Positions 35,799 to 44,862 of a stretch of DNA of 64,000 bases are shown here, in pieces. The stretch lies in NCBI RefSeq assembly GCF_000688455.1, contig NZ_JIAL01000001.1:1395001-1459000 (forward strand). Reading direction: 5' to 3'. Source of the stretch: Pseudacidobacterium ailaaui (lineage in GTDB: Bacteria; Acidobacteriota; Terriglobia; Terriglobales; Acidobacteriaceae). The notes below the pieces were generated by a model that ran no database searches, was not told the origin of the DNA, and saw only the letters and a program-made list of their open reading frames with translations. Within the stretch, counting starts at the first letter, position 1. The number at the start of each line of letters is the position of its first letter. The position numbers were made by a program, and so were the translations under genes.

Positions 35799-36578
35799 AT
35801 GAACCGAATCGTTGTGAACAGCAGCACTTCTCCCATGCGGATCCAGGAGTTTGCCCGCCGCACCGGAACCACGGTGCGCGCGCTGCATCACTATGACCGC
35901 CTGGGACTGCTGCGACCGCCGCGCACGCTCTCCGGCTACCGTTTGTATGGCGAACGCGAGCTGGTGCGCCTGCAGCAGATCACGACCCTGCGGTTCATCG
36001 GCTGCTCTCTGAAGGAAATCAAGGCCGCCCTCTCCGGACCCATTTCCTGCCTGGAAGAGGTCCTTGCCCTGCAGCACGAGGCGCTCAAGAGAAAGCGGAA
36101 GATGCTCGACCACGCCCTCCAGGCCGTGGAGCGGGCACAGAAGCTTCTTGCCCAAACCGGAAAGGCCGACTGGGAGGCCCTGAAACAAATCATCGAGGTG
36201 GTCCAAATGGAACAGAACAAGGAATGGATGAAGAAATACTTTACGCCGGAACAGTTGGCGGCGCTCCACGCGCGGCGCAATGCGGACCCGGAAGCCATCC
36301 GGCGCGGCGAAGAGGCCTGGGCAAAGCTGATTCCCGAGGTGGAAGCAGCCGCCCAGATGGGACTGGACCCCTCCAGTCCTGGGGCACGCACCCTCGCCCA
36401 GCGCTGGACCGATCTGGTGCGTGGTTTCACCGGAGGGGACGCCGGTATCCAGCAGGGCCTGAACCAGCTTTACGCCGACCAGCAGAACTGGCCACAGTCC
36501 TGGAAACGCCCCTATAGCGAGACGGCCGGCAGGTTCATCCACGCCGCCATGGAGGCTCATGGCCTGAGCTGCATGTAA
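35799..36578 (+). CDS. MerR family regulator with TipAS-like effector domain
   Basis: This 259-residue protein has a winged helix-turn-helix at about residues 13-80 (MRIQEFARRTGTTVRALHHYDRLGLL), a long dimerising coiled coil (about 90-130), and a C-terminal helical domain (about 140-255) resembling the TipAS drug-binding fold. MerR regulators of this type activate their own gene upon binding ligands such as peptide antibiotics. A CTGGAG ribosome site precedes the ATG and the MerR-type promoter lies upstream. The ligand is unknown. Confidence 0.85.
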   Translation: MNRIVVNSSTSPMRIQEFARRTGTTVRALHHYDRLGLLRPPRTLSGYRLYGERELVRLQQITTLRFIGCSLKEIKAALSGPISCLEEVLALQHEALKRKRKMLDHALQAVERAQKLLAQTGKADWEALKQIIEVVQMEQNKEWMKKYFTPEQLAALHARRNADPEAIRRGEEAWAKLIPEVEAAAQMGLDPSSPGARTLAQRWTDLVRGFTGGDAGIQQGLNQLYADQQNWPQSWKRPYSETAGRFIHAAMEAHGLSCM

Positions 36579-36580
36579 AA

Positions 36581-36617
36581 GAAAAACGGCGTCCGGACCT
36601 CCGGGCGCCGTCTTTCT
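36581..36617. terminator. Bidirectional terminator between the MerR regulator and glgC
   Basis: ACGGCGTCCGG and CCGGGCGCCGT form an 11-bp stem, with T-rich sequence on both sides (TCTTTCTT after it on the plus strand, and a run of T on the minus strand). It serves the two convergent genes. Confidence 0.8.
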
Positions 36618-36631
36618 TGCCCTGCCGTGTT

Positions 36632-37885
36632 TCACAGCGGCTGCAGAAAGTCGGCCGCCACTGGGTTTTCATAGAGCGAGTAGTCGCGCGTCACCACTGT
36701 CAGCCCTGAGGGAGTCACAAAGTAGTTCCGGCGGTCTTCATTCTGGTCATAGCCGATCACAGTGCCCTCCGGCAGGTGCACGTCGCGGTCAATAATGGCC
36801 CGGCGGATGCGGCAATGCCTTCCGATATTCACATGCGAAAAAATAATGCTCGAATCCACTTCCGTGTAGGAATTCACGCGCACGTCCTGCGAAAGCACAC
36901 TGTTGCGCACCAGCGCACCGGAGATAATGCATCCTGCAGAGACGATGGAATTGATGGCCATCCCCGTGCGCCCCGGCTCTCCGAAAACAAACTTCGCCGG
37001 CGGATACTGCCTCACCCTCGTGCGCATGGGCCAGTTTTTGTCGTAGAGATTGAAGATGGGTGAGACCGAGGCCACATCCATATTGGCTTCGTAGTAGGCG
37101 TCCAGCGTGCCTACATCTCTCCAGTAGAGGGCGTCCTGCTGGTTCTCATCCACAAAGTTGAAGGCGTACATCTTGTATTTGCCCAGCAGCGCGGGCAGGA
37201 TGTTGTGCCCGAAATCATGCTTCGACGCCGGGTCTTCGGCGTCTTTGATCAGCGCGGGCAGAAGCACGTCCGTGTTAAACAGATAGATGCCCATCGAAGC
37301 ATCAACCATCGCCGGGTTAAAAGGCGAGCGGATCTCGGTGGATTTTGGTTTCTCCTGGAAGCCGATGACTTCCCCAGACCGCGCTACCTCCACCACGCCG
37401 AAGCGAGAGACCTCCGACGGATCAATCGGCAGGGTGGCCAGAGTGACATCTGCGCCCGAGTCCAGATGCTGCTGCAGCATCTTGCCGTAGTCCATCTTAT
37501 AGATGTGGTCGCCGGAAAGAATCAGGACATGTTTGGGCTGCTCCGACCCGATGGAGTAGATGTTCTGGTAAACAGCATCCGCCGTTCCCATATACCAGTT
37601 GGGGCTGACCCGCTGCATCGGCGGCAGGATCTCAATGAATTCCCCCAGCTCGTGCGCCACCACGCTCGTCCAGCCTTCGCGAATGTGCCGGTTCAGTGAC
37701 AGCGCCTTGTACTGGGTCAGGATATAGACCTTGCGCAGCCCGGAGTTGATGCAATTGGAAAGCGTGATATCAATAATGCGATAGTTCCCGGCAAAAGGGA
37801 CCGCCGGTTTTGCGCGATCGCGGGTAAGCGGGAAAAGGCGTTCGCCTGCGCCGCCCGCCAGAAGTACGCCCAGAGTGTCTTTCAT
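36632..37885 (-). CDS. glgC: Glucose-1-phosphate adenylyltransferase GlgC
   Basis: GlgC makes ADP-glucose for glycogen synthesis and is the regulated step of that pathway. The 417-residue length is normal. The N-terminal LLAGGAGERLFPLTRDRAKPAVPFAG carries the nucleotide-binding and activator-site Arg/Lys residues. SGDHIYKMDY and GFQEKP motifs follow, with a left-handed beta-helix domain in the C-terminal third (INSIVSAGCIISGALVRNSVL). No other glycogen genes are near. Confidence 0.93.
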   Translation of the reverse strand: MKDTLGVLLAGGAGERLFPLTRDRAKPAVPFAGNYRIIDITLSNCINSGLRKVYILTQYKALSLNRHIREGWTSVVAHELGEFIEILPPMQRVSPNWYMGTADAVYQNIYSIGSEQPKHVLILSGDHIYKMDYGKMLQQHLDSGADVTLATLPIDPSEVSRFGVVEVARSGEVIGFQEKPKSTEIRSPFNPAMVDASMGIYLFNTDVLLPALIKDAEDPASKHDFGHNILPALLGKYKMYAFNFVDENQQDALYWRDVGTLDAYYEANMDVASVSPIFNLYDKNWPMRTRVRQYPPAKFVFGEPGRTGMAINSIVSAGCIISGALVRNSVLSQDVRVNSYTEVDSSIIFSHVNIGRHCRIRRAIIDRDVHLPEGTVIGYDQNEDRRNYFVTPSGLTVVTRDYSLYENPVAADFLQPL

Positions 37886-37964
37886 CGGTTTGTGCCGCCC
37901 TTTGCTGGATTTGCGCTACAAGCAGTTATCTACCTTAAAACAGCGGTAGAGGGCAACCAAACCT

Positions 37965-38264
37965 TTACTCTGTGCTCCCATCATCATGCACGGCAATGCG
38001 GAGCGAGCGCAGAAAATGCACGTCCTGCGAGGAAAAGGTCCCGCTGCCTTCTGTCTGCTGGTCCTCGGCATTCGATGACTCAAATGCCGCTTCGGGTTGC
38101 TGTTCCAGCTCATTCAGGCCAATGGTGGCCTCCAGCATCAGAAGGACCTCAAAACCTTGTCTGCGAATGTCCTGCACGACGCCGGCAATGTGCTCCGATT
38201 CCGACACAGTTTCGTGAATGGCTTCTCCGAGTTGCTGAACGAGTTTACGCAGGTGGGCGTCCAA
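37965..38264 (-). CDS. Small helical protein of unknown function
   Basis: This 99-residue protein starts MDAHLRKLVQQLGEAIHETVSE and is helical for about 55 residues (VVQDIRRQGFEVLLMLEATIGL), then becomes acidic and polar. Its composition is protein-like and it lies in a plausible slot upstream of glgC on the same strand. No motif is recognised and the gene call is tentative. Confidence 0.5.
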   Translation of the reverse strand: MDAHLRKLVQQLGEAIHETVSESEHIAGVVQDIRRQGFEVLLMLEATIGLNELEQQPEAAFESSNAEDQQTEGSGTFSSQDVHFLRSLRIAVHDDGSTE

Positions 38265-38361
38265 GATGCATCTCTCCGTTTCCGCAGGCGCGATGGCCTT
38301 ACATTACTTCTGATGTCCACGAAGGGCAAGAAAGATTCGGGCAGGCTGCTAAACTTTTTTC

Positions 38362-38796
38362 ATGGAGCCGAACACCGTCGGCCGCAAATTCGGAATCGGC
38401 GTCCGCGTCGCCTCAAAGATGCTCCTGGACCGCGCTGCGCGTTCCAGTCCACCTTCCCCGGCAGCGCAGGGCGCAAGCAGCCAGCCGCCTCTTTCTCAAG
38501 TGTACGCCCAGCGCGGCAAAGCTGTCGCCAGCGGGGCACGCCGTTTTGGCGGGGCCATCTGGAGGCCCTTTGCCCATGCCAGCGGCATCATCTGGCTCCA
38601 GATTACCGGCCTGTTCTTCTCCCTGTTTGCCATCGTCTTTGCCTCCAACGCCTACAAACTGCGCCAGGGCTGGGCCGCCGGCCCGGGACATGCCCGCTTC
38701 CTCACCTATTGCGCGGTCACCCTGCTCTTTGCCTGGTTCGCGTGCAGTTCGTTCTATCGCGCGGGCAAAAAGCAGAGGCGCGGACACCGCAGCTGA
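38362..38796 (+). CDS. Small membrane protein of unknown function
   Basis: This 144-residue protein has a polar, Pro/Ala-rich N-terminal 70 residues and two membrane segments (IIWLQITGLFFSLFAIVFAS and LTYCAVTLLFAWFACSSF). The C terminus is basic. Topology suggests both ends on the cytoplasmic side. It is flanked by convergent Lgt and has no known family motif. Confidence 0.55.
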   Translation: MEPNTVGRKFGIGVRVASKMLLDRAARSSPPSPAAQGASSQPPLSQVYAQRGKAVASGARRFGGAIWRPFAHASGIIWLQITGLFFSLFAIVFASNAYKLRQGWAAGPGHARFLTYCAVTLLFAWFACSSFYRAGKKQRRGHRS

Positions 38797-38827
38797 GGGC
38801 GGCATCCAGAAACACCCCCTCTGGTCT

Positions 38828-39598
38828 TCAGGCCCCTTTGGCTCGGAAGGCAAAAAATGCGCCTGCCAGCACGCAGAGAATGCCCCCCGCCTGCAGGGCA
38901 GAGAGCACACCGCCCGCCAGCCACACAGGAACGCCGCGGTACCGGTCCAAAAAGTACAACTCGGCCCCATAGACAAAGAGGAAGAGCGCGGCCATCTCCC
39001 CGGGGTACCGAGAACGCGGCAGCAGCAGGACCAGCACGACAAACAGCCCCAGGAGCACTGCCGCTTCATAAAGCTGCACCGGATGCAGGCGCACTCCCAG
39101 CGGCGTCCCGTACCACAGCCACGCCAGACGATGCTGATAGACCACTCCCCAGGGCGCGGTGGTAAGAGTGCCATAGCCCGATCCCCCCGCAAAGGCCCCC
39201 ACCGCGCGGATGCCCAGGCCCAGGGCCGCTGCCGGGGCCACGCAGTCCAGCGTACGGCGCAGCGGCAAATGGTTCCAGAATATGTATCCGAAACAGATAC
39301 AAATAGTCAGCAGAAGGCCCCCGTAAAACGCTGCGGGGCTGCGCACGGTCACCAGCCCCAGCATCCAGAACGGATGCGCCAGAAAGTCCCGCGGGTGTTC
39401 GAGCGCCAGCACCAGACGCGCACCCAGGAGCATGGTGAAAATGCCAGTCAGGCAGAGGTTCCAGGTCCTTTCCGGGTCCAGGGCCAGACGGCGCGCAGTC
39501 CACCCGGCCATCCACAGGGCCGCCAGGATGGAAAGCGCCACCAGGACACCTTCGGTGGGGACGGCGATAGCTCCGATCTGGAAGAGACGGGGATGCAA
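38828..39598 (-). CDS. lgt: Prolipoprotein diacylglyceryl transferase-like protein
   Basis: Lgt attaches diacylglycerol to the lipobox cysteine of lipoproteins at the inner membrane. The 256-residue protein has about seven membrane segments. It contains the LGARLVLALEHP region and SPAAFYGGLLLTIC, with the conserved HPVQLYEAAVLLGLF stretch near residue 180. The usual second arginine-rich motif is less clear, so it may be a divergent Lgt-family member. Confidence 0.75.
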   Translation of the reverse strand: MHPRLFQIGAIAVPTEGVLVALSILAALWMAGWTARRLALDPERTWNLCLTGIFTMLLGARLVLALEHPRDFLAHPFWMLGLVTVRSPAAFYGGLLLTICICFGYIFWNHLPLRRTLDCVAPAAALGLGIRAVGAFAGGSGYGTLTTAPWGVVYQHRLAWLWYGTPLGVRLHPVQLYEAAVLLGLFVVLVLLLPRSRYPGEMAALFLFVYGAELYFLDRYRGVPVWLAGGVLSALQAGGILCVLAGAFFAFRAKGA

Positions 39599-39644
39599 GG
39601 GCCTTCCGCGCGTAGGGGAAGCAGAGTACTTCCTGCTTTTGAAA

Positions 39645-39843
39645 ACAAAACCGACCCGCGGGGCCGTGGAGCGATGCGCCGGTGAACCCGTCCTAAGACG
39701 GTGGGAACTCCCCGCGGTTCTTTAGGCATTCCGGACTGGCGGACACTGCTCACCGAACCGATTTGTCGAGTCGAGCTCCCTGTTCAATGAATGTAGGTTC
39801 AACCGGCATGGATCACAACCACCTGCTTTGCAGGCCGGTTTCT
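39645..39843 (-). ncRNA. ssrS: 6S RNA
   Basis: About 199 bases downstream of zapA, the classic location. The ends pair as AACCGGCCTGC with GCGGGTCGGTT (11 pairs, two of them G-U). A second closing helix pairs GTGAT and GCCGGTTGAACC with GGGTTCACCGGC and ATCGC. The apical part holds GGTGAGCAGTGTCCG and AATGCCTAAAGAACCGCG, which match conserved 6S sequence, and a small CCGTC/GACGG hairpin in the 3' bubble strand. A T-run follows. 6S RNA mimics an open promoter and binds sigma-70 RNA polymerase. Exact ends are uncertain by a few bases. Confidence 0.8.
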
Positions 39844-39849
39844 AACTGG

Positions 39850-39878
39850 ATGCTAGCGGGTGTGGAACAGGATTGCAA
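39850..39878 (-). promoter_or_regulatory. Promoter of 6S RNA
   Basis: TTGCAA (39878-39873) and TAGCAT (39855-39850) are spaced 17 bases apart. Start would be near 39843, exactly where the folded 6S RNA begins. The -35 box lies just after the zapA stop codon. Confidence 0.65.
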
Positions 39879-39889
39879 GTCAGGCGGCT

Positions 39890-40264
39890 TTAGCCGATCT
39901 TGCGTTCCTCGCCCAATACGGAATCCAGCAGCCCCGTAAGTTTGCTGGCGCGGCTGCTGGCTGTCCCGGTCAGCTCCTGATACCGCGCCTCCAGGGTGGA
40001 CAACTCATCGGCGATGTTCAATGCTGCCAGCACGGCCACGCGCAGCGAATCTACCGTCTTGCCCTGCGCGGCCACAGCACGCATCTTGGTGTCTACGATT
40101 TCCGCGAGCCTCTGGATATAGGCCGGGTCCTGTCCGCGCAGCCGGTAGGTTTGGTCGTAAATGTCCACGGTGACAAACCCTGTCGGGTCCTGCGGCTCTT
40201 GCTGGGAATGTGCCTTTCGCAACTGCTCTACTCCTGTTCCGGATTTCTCAGGCAGAAATTTCAT
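39890..40264 (-). CDS. zapA: Cell division protein ZapA
   Basis: ZapA crosslinks FtsZ filaments at midcell. This 124-residue protein includes VTVDIYDQTYRLRGQDPAYIQRLAEIVDTKM and VAVLAALNIADELSTLEARYQEL, the core helix pattern of ZapA. It has a longer N terminus than the E. coli protein. It overlaps the preceding coiled-coil gene by 17 bases and is followed by 6S RNA. Confidence 0.88.
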   Translation of the reverse strand: MKFLPEKSGTGVEQLRKAHSQQEPQDPTGFVTVDIYDQTYRLRGQDPAYIQRLAEIVDTKMRAVAAQGKTVDSLRVAVLAALNIADELSTLEARYQELTGTASSRASKLTGLLDSVLGEERKIG

Positions 40265-40529
40265 CCAGTTGCTTCAACATACGCTCCACGCGCTGGCGCG
40301 CGGCCTCCCGTTCCTGTTCAAGGGCCCGCACCTGTTCCTGGGTCCGGCTCAGCTCCAGCGACTGTTCGTCCAGAAGCTGCTGCAGCGTGGCAGCATTCTG
40401 CTCTGCGGTGGCGCGCGCTTCGCGCTCTTTTTTCAACAGCTCAATGGTGCGCAGAACACGCTGTTCGAGCGCATTAAAATCATCGGCGGCAAGGGGAAGT
40501 TCAGCTTCTTTCAGTGCAACAGTGGACAT
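40248..40529 (-). CDS. Small coiled-coil protein, ZapB-like
   Basis: This 93-residue protein is almost entirely heptad-type coiled coil (LEQRVLRTIELLKKEREARATAEQN to QRVERMLKQLDEISA). It is encoded directly upstream of zapA with overlap, which suggests a division partner such as ZapB. The ATG follows GAGGT at seven bases. The longer frame to 40817 has unlike composition and is rejected. Confidence 0.7.
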   Translation of the reverse strand: MSTVALKEAELPLAADDFNALEQRVLRTIELLKKEREARATAEQNAATLQQLLDEQSLELSRTQEQVRALEQEREAARQRVERMLKQLDEISA

Positions 40530-40639
40530 CGGGTTACCTCTTTGACCTGGGGGAAATACAAAAGTGTTCTTCGCGCAGTATAGCTGGTTTTCCCCCCATA
40601 GGTCCGGCTGAAAATGCGCCCCATGCTGGCCGATGCCAC

Positions 40640-43246
40640 TCATTGAATACTGCCTGCCTTCTCTTCCTGCAGCTTCAGCACCAGCAGTGTCATATCGTCG
40701 TGCTGGGGGGCGCCGGCCGTAAATCCATCGGCGGCGGCAAAGATGGTCTCCAGCAGCGTGCAGGCGGCCTGACCGTGCGCGCCGCGTGCAGCGGCAATCA
40801 TGCGCTCCTCGCCCCACTCCTCATCTTCCTGGTTCATCGCCTCGCTGATGCCGTCGGTAAACAGCAGCAGCGCGTCGCCCGGGTACAGTTGCAGCCTCTG
40901 CTCCGTATAAGGAGCGGCGGGCAGCAGGCCGACGACAGGACCGTCCGGTTGCAGCCGCAGGACCTGTTGCCCGCGCAGCAGGACCGGCGGATTATGCCCC
41001 GCATTCACGCACTCCAGCACTCTTGTGGCCGGATCATAGGAGCCGAAGAAAAACGTGGCATAGCGGTTCGAGGCCGAGGCCTCATACACCAGCCGATTGA
41101 CTTTGTGCATGAGCCTTGCAAAATCGCGCGGCCCGTCGAGCGTCACCCCGCGCAGAGAGGCGCGCAGGCTGGCCATCAGCAGCGCCGCAGAGATCCCCTT
41201 GCCGGAAACATCGCCTATCGCCAGCCCGACGCGGCCATCGCCAAGATCAATGACGTCGTAGTAGTCGCCGCCCACGCCCTGCGCCGGACGGCAGAAACCA
41301 GCAATGCTCGCTCCGGGGACCTGCGGCATCTCCTGCGGAAAGAGCCGCTCCTGCACCTCACGCGCGATCTCCATTTCGCGGTTCACGCGTTCACGTTGCG
41401 CGGCTTCAGCGGCCAGCGAGCGCGCCAGCTCACTTACTTCCAGCGCCAGCCCGGTCTGCGCGGCCACGGCCTGAAGCATTTTCATGTCCGCCGAAGAGTA
41501 TGCCGCCTCCGAGCGCTTGGGCCCCAGCGCCATCACGCCCATCATGCCGTGGCGTCCCGGCAAGGGCAGCAGCAATTCAGCATTCAGTTGGTCCAGCGCA
41601 AAACGCTCCGCCGTACCGGCCATCAGATACCAGGCATCCGGGTCTTCGCGGTAAAGACGCGCCGGCTGGTGCGTGTTTGTCATATATCGCACTGCCGAGG
41701 CCTGCACCGGCAACGCCAGCCCGTCCTTTGCGGAAAGGCCGATACACTGCTGCAGCACGAACTGTTCCCCGCGCCGCAGAAGCATGGCGATCTGCCCTAC
41801 GTGCAGCGTTTCTGCAATGCGCTTGGCGACGGTCTCAAGCAGCGGCTCGGTTTCTGTAAAGCGCCGGACCTCTTCAGCCAGATCATTCAGCACGCGCTCG
41901 GTGTCATAGGCCTCGCGGAAGAACCTCCGGTCAATCCATTGCTGCGCCCGCTTTTGCAGACCTGACCGCAGCAGCAGCACAATCACGAGAAACACCAGCA
42001 CGCCGATGATGCCGCCGGCTCCCTGCTGCTTCTTCCCAAAGACAGGCAGCAGCAGCTCCACGGCCAGCACGCCGATCAGCGTAATCTGCACGACCCACAG
42101 CGTCGCCCGGGCCAGGGCATAACGTGCGCCCATGCGGATGAGGATGCGCACATCCATTGCGCGCTGCACGAGCACCACGTAGACCAGGGTAAAGGGCGCA
42201 AGCAGCAGGAACAGCACCCCCACATATGCAATCCAAAGCCGCTGCGGATCACTGGGCGTGATGCCAAAATGAGGCAGAAGAACAAAGATCAACAGCAGGG
42301 CCGTCAGGCCGGCTCCCATTCCCGCCGTCAGCACGCGCAACCTGCGCCGCGCATCTTCCGTGGATGCCGAGCGCAGCTTGTCCACCGTCAGCAGCAGATA
42401 CAGCAGTACGCACATCAGGTTCAGGAAGTCCTGTACGTGTCCGGCCCACGTGGCCGCATGCGCCAGCCAGTCAGGATTGCCGCTGCCATAAAATTCCCCA
42501 TAGGTGGCCGGCATTCCCACTGCAACACACAGTAGCAAAGGCACCAGCACCACCCATTTGAGCCACGGTATCTTCGCATCCAGGCGTGATGGCTCAGGAA
42601 AATAAATTCCAAACAGAAAAAGCGCAGGGGCCATGGCGCATTGCTGCAGAATGTACCAGACCTCCAGTGCATAGCCAGTCAGCCCGCTGGTAAGCCCGTG
42701 GCCGCTGAAGAAAATGACACTTGGCGCTGTGAGCAGCACCAGCAGCAGCCATGCGTTCCTTTCAAGCGGCTTGGCCAGCACCACCCAGAGGCCCATCAGC
42801 AAGCAGGCCAGCGAGACGGCAGAAAAGACCAACGTCTGGGCCCGAAACACCGCCGGAGAAGGAAGACGCGGGTCCTGGCGTAAGGTCACCAGAGTCACCA
42901 CCGCTTCCCCCGTGCTTCCATCCCTGCGGCGGAAGCCGATGTCCATCATGTCGCCCGGGTGCGCACTGTTCAGTGTGCCGTCCCATTCGGCTGCCTGGTA
43001 CGGAACACCGTTCAGCGACTGCAACACCGCCCCTTCCGGCACGCCCGCCGCGCGGGCCTCCGGCTGCACATCGCGGATGACAAGGTTGTCCCGGTTCAAG
43101 GAAAACGGATTGCGCACGTGGTCATCAGGATGCGCCGCGGCCGCCCATGTACTGAGCGCCAGCACCAGCCAGTACAGAAGACTGGCCACCCCATAAAGTC
43201 CCAGAAAAAACCACAGCAGGTTAGGAGATGTCTTTTTTACCTTCAT
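40640..43246 (-). CDS. Membrane SpoIIE-type phosphatase with PDZ-like and GAF domains
   Basis: 868 residues. Order: a membrane segment (about 10-35), a PDZ-like periplasmic domain (about 50-125), about seven membrane segments (135-415), a GAF-like domain (about 450-610), and a PP2C/SpoIIE phosphatase domain (about 640-865). Metal-binding acids are seen in GVGGDYYDVIDLGDGRVGL and IGDVSGKG, and the last motif HDDMTLLVL completes the site. Such proteins dephosphorylate anti-sigma antagonists in partner-switching pathways. The cognate partners are not in the window. Confidence 0.85.
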   Translation of the reverse strand: MKVKKTSPNLLWFFLGLYGVASLLYWLVLALSTWAAAAHPDDHVRNPFSLNRDNLVIRDVQPEARAAGVPEGAVLQSLNGVPYQAAEWDGTLNSAHPGDMMDIGFRRRDGSTGEAVVTLVTLRQDPRLPSPAVFRAQTLVFSAVSLACLLMGLWVVLAKPLERNAWLLLVLLTAPSVIFFSGHGLTSGLTGYALEVWYILQQCAMAPALFLFGIYFPEPSRLDAKIPWLKWVVLVPLLLCVAVGMPATYGEFYGSGNPDWLAHAATWAGHVQDFLNLMCVLLYLLLTVDKLRSASTEDARRRLRVLTAGMGAGLTALLLIFVLLPHFGITPSDPQRLWIAYVGVLFLLLAPFTLVYVVLVQRAMDVRILIRMGARYALARATLWVVQITLIGVLAVELLLPVFGKKQQGAGGIIGVLVFLVIVLLLRSGLQKRAQQWIDRRFFREAYDTERVLNDLAEEVRRFTETEPLLETVAKRIAETLHVGQIAMLLRRGEQFVLQQCIGLSAKDGLALPVQASAVRYMTNTHQPARLYREDPDAWYLMAGTAERFALDQLNAELLLPLPGRHGMMGVMALGPKRSEAAYSSADMKMLQAVAAQTGLALEVSELARSLAAEAAQRERVNREMEIAREVQERLFPQEMPQVPGASIAGFCRPAQGVGGDYYDVIDLGDGRVGLAIGDVSGKGISAALLMASLRASLRGVTLDGPRDFARLMHKVNRLVYEASASNRYATFFFGSYDPATRVLECVNAGHNPPVLLRGQQVLRLQPDGPVVGLLPAAPYTEQRLQLYPGDALLLFTDGISEAMNQEDEEWGEERMIAAARGAHGQAACTLLETIFAAADGFTAGAPQHDDMTLLVLKLQEEKAGSIQ

Positions 43247-43385
43247 CCGGTCTGGCCTTCATCCTACGCCCGCTGGCGCTTTCTTCGTATGAAACTTTTC
43301 CAGGGTCCACAGCAGCGGAGACACCTGCCCCAATCAATTCAGTCAAGGCCCTCCGAAGGACCTGGCCTGGGCCGCCCGCTATGGC

Positions 43386-43420
43386 AAAAACGGCTGCGTC
43401 CCTCCGGGGGTCCGCAGCCG
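43386..43420 (-). terminator. Terminator after efp
   Basis: CGGCTGCG and CGCAGCCG form an 8-bp stem with a GC-rich loop, followed on the minus strand by TTTTT. It lies just downstream of efp. Confidence 0.75.
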
Positions 43421-43445
43421 CTGCAGAGAAGAACACTGTTTGCTC

Positions 43446-44006
43446 TCAGGCGCGAGACAGATACGCTCCTTCCGCCGTATCTACGCGGATCCGCTCGCCT
43501 TCATTGATGAACGGAGGCACCTGCACCACCAGTCCGGTTTCCGTCTTGGCCGGCTTGGTGACCGAAGAGGCCGTGGCCGACTTCAGTCCCGGCTCGGTCT
43601 CCACCACGGTCAGCTCCACGGTCGCCGGCAGTTCGATGCCCACCGGCTTTCCATCAAAAAAGGAGACGGTAATCTGAAGGTTGGGCGTCAGATATTCCAC
43701 TGCATCGCCCAGCGTATCGCGCTTCAGATGCGTCTGCTCGTAGTTCTCCGTATTCATGAAATAGTAATCATCGCCGTCGTTGTAAAGAAACTCCATCGGC
43801 ACCTCATCCACCACCACGCGGTCAATCGCGTCAGCAGAGCGGAAACGGTGCTCAAACATGGCCCCCGTGCGCAGATTGCGCAGCTTGGCCTGGATAAAAG
43901 CACGCAGGTTGCCTGGTGTGCGGTGCTCGACAGAAAACACCGCGTGTAGTTCATTGTTGTGCCGGATGATCATGCCCGGACGCATCTGTGTGGCGGGAAT
44001 CGCCAT
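43446..44006 (-). CDS. efp: Elongation factor P with an atypical loop residue
   Basis: EF-P (186 residues) relieves ribosomes stalled at polyproline. Domain order and the C-terminal signature SSVTKPAKTETGLVVQVPPF are normal. In domain I the tip loop reads EHRTPGNLRAF, so the residue that is normally Lys or Arg (modified in most bacteria) is Asn33 here, followed by Leu rather than Gly. The known lysylation or rhamnosylation would be impossible. The gene is followed by a good terminator. Confidence 0.93.
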   Translation of the reverse strand: MAIPATQMRPGMIIRHNNELHAVFSVEHRTPGNLRAFIQAKLRNLRTGAMFEHRFRSADAIDRVVVDEVPMEFLYNDGDDYYFMNTENYEQTHLKRDTLGDAVEYLTPNLQITVSFFDGKPVGIELPATVELTVVETEPGLKSATASSVTKPAKTETGLVVQVPPFINEGERIRVDTAEGAYLSRA

Positions 44007-44105
44007 AAAAAACTCCTTGCTCTTTGGTTCTGGGACCTTCTCAGGATGCGGGCGCTCAAGGCCACGCGGGAAAACTCTCCGAATATTGATTGTACCTTAG
44101 CGCTT

Positions 44106-44837
44106 TTACTCCAACAGGGCCGAGACCACTGCGGTCGCCGTCATCGCCGCCGTCTCTGCACGCAGAATGCGCGGACCCAGACTGACGGCCTTCCATCCTT
44201 CTGCATCAAACAGCGCCTCTTCCTCGGCCGTCCATCCTCCTTCCGGACCCACGGCCATGCGGATGGCCGGCATTTCCTCCCCCGCATTCCGCAGCGCCTC
44301 TTCCACGGCGTGACGCAGCGTCGTCGAGCGCTCCTGTTCGGCCAGAAGCAGCCGCACCGCTTCGGTGGCCTGGCGGGCGGCCGTCTTCAGCGGAACGACA
44401 TCTTCAATCTGCGGAACGTCGGACCGCCGCGATTGCTGTGCGGCCTCCCGCGCGATGCGCCGCCAGCGTTCGACACGTTTTTCTGCCGACTGCACCAGGT
44501 GTTTTTCGCTGCGCCGCGCAACCATGGGGATGATCCGCTCGACGCCAAGCTCCGTCGCTTTTTCAATCGCCCATTCCATCCGGTCGAATTTGAAGACGGA
44601 AAGCAGCAGTGTCACCGGCAGCGCCGGATCGGCTTCTACCTCCGCAATCAGATTGAAGCGCACTGCATCGCCGCTGATGCCGGCAATCACGGCGTGCCAC
44701 ACGCGGTCTCCGGCCACAATGTCATATTCCGTGCCCGGCTGCGCGCGCAAAACGCGAATCAGGTGCGCGGCCTGTTCCCCGGTCAGCGAGGCCGTGCTTT
44801 CATTCCATGTATCGGCAATCCAGCGTCGACGTGTCAT
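44106..44837 (-). CDS. rsmE: 16S rRNA (uracil-1498-N3)-methyltransferase RsmE
   Basis: RsmE methylates N3 of U1498 in 16S rRNA. This 243-residue protein has the SPOUT knot: KATELGVERIIPMVARRSEKH in the middle, AVGPEGGWTAEEE and LGPRILRAETA near the C terminus, forming the S-adenosylmethionine pocket. The N-terminal part is the small RNA-binding domain. Confidence 0.93.
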   Translation of the reverse strand: MTRRRWIADTWNESTASLTGEQAAHLIRVLRAQPGTEYDIVAGDRVWHAVIAGISGDAVRFNLIAEVEADPALPVTLLLSVFKFDRMEWAIEKATELGVERIIPMVARRSEKHLVQSAEKRVERWRRIAREAAQQSRRSDVPQIEDVVPLKTAARQATEAVRLLLAEQERSTTLRHAVEEALRNAGEEMPAIRMAVGPEGGWTAEEEALFDAEGWKAVSLGPRILRAETAAMTATAVVSALLE

Positions 44838-44862
44838 CTTCTCTTGATTCTCACAGAAACAC

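Noticed and set aside
37892-39685. Long plus-strand open frame of about 600 codons opposite lgt
   Set aside because: It is rich in Arg, Pro and Ser without motifs and overlaps clear genes on both strands.
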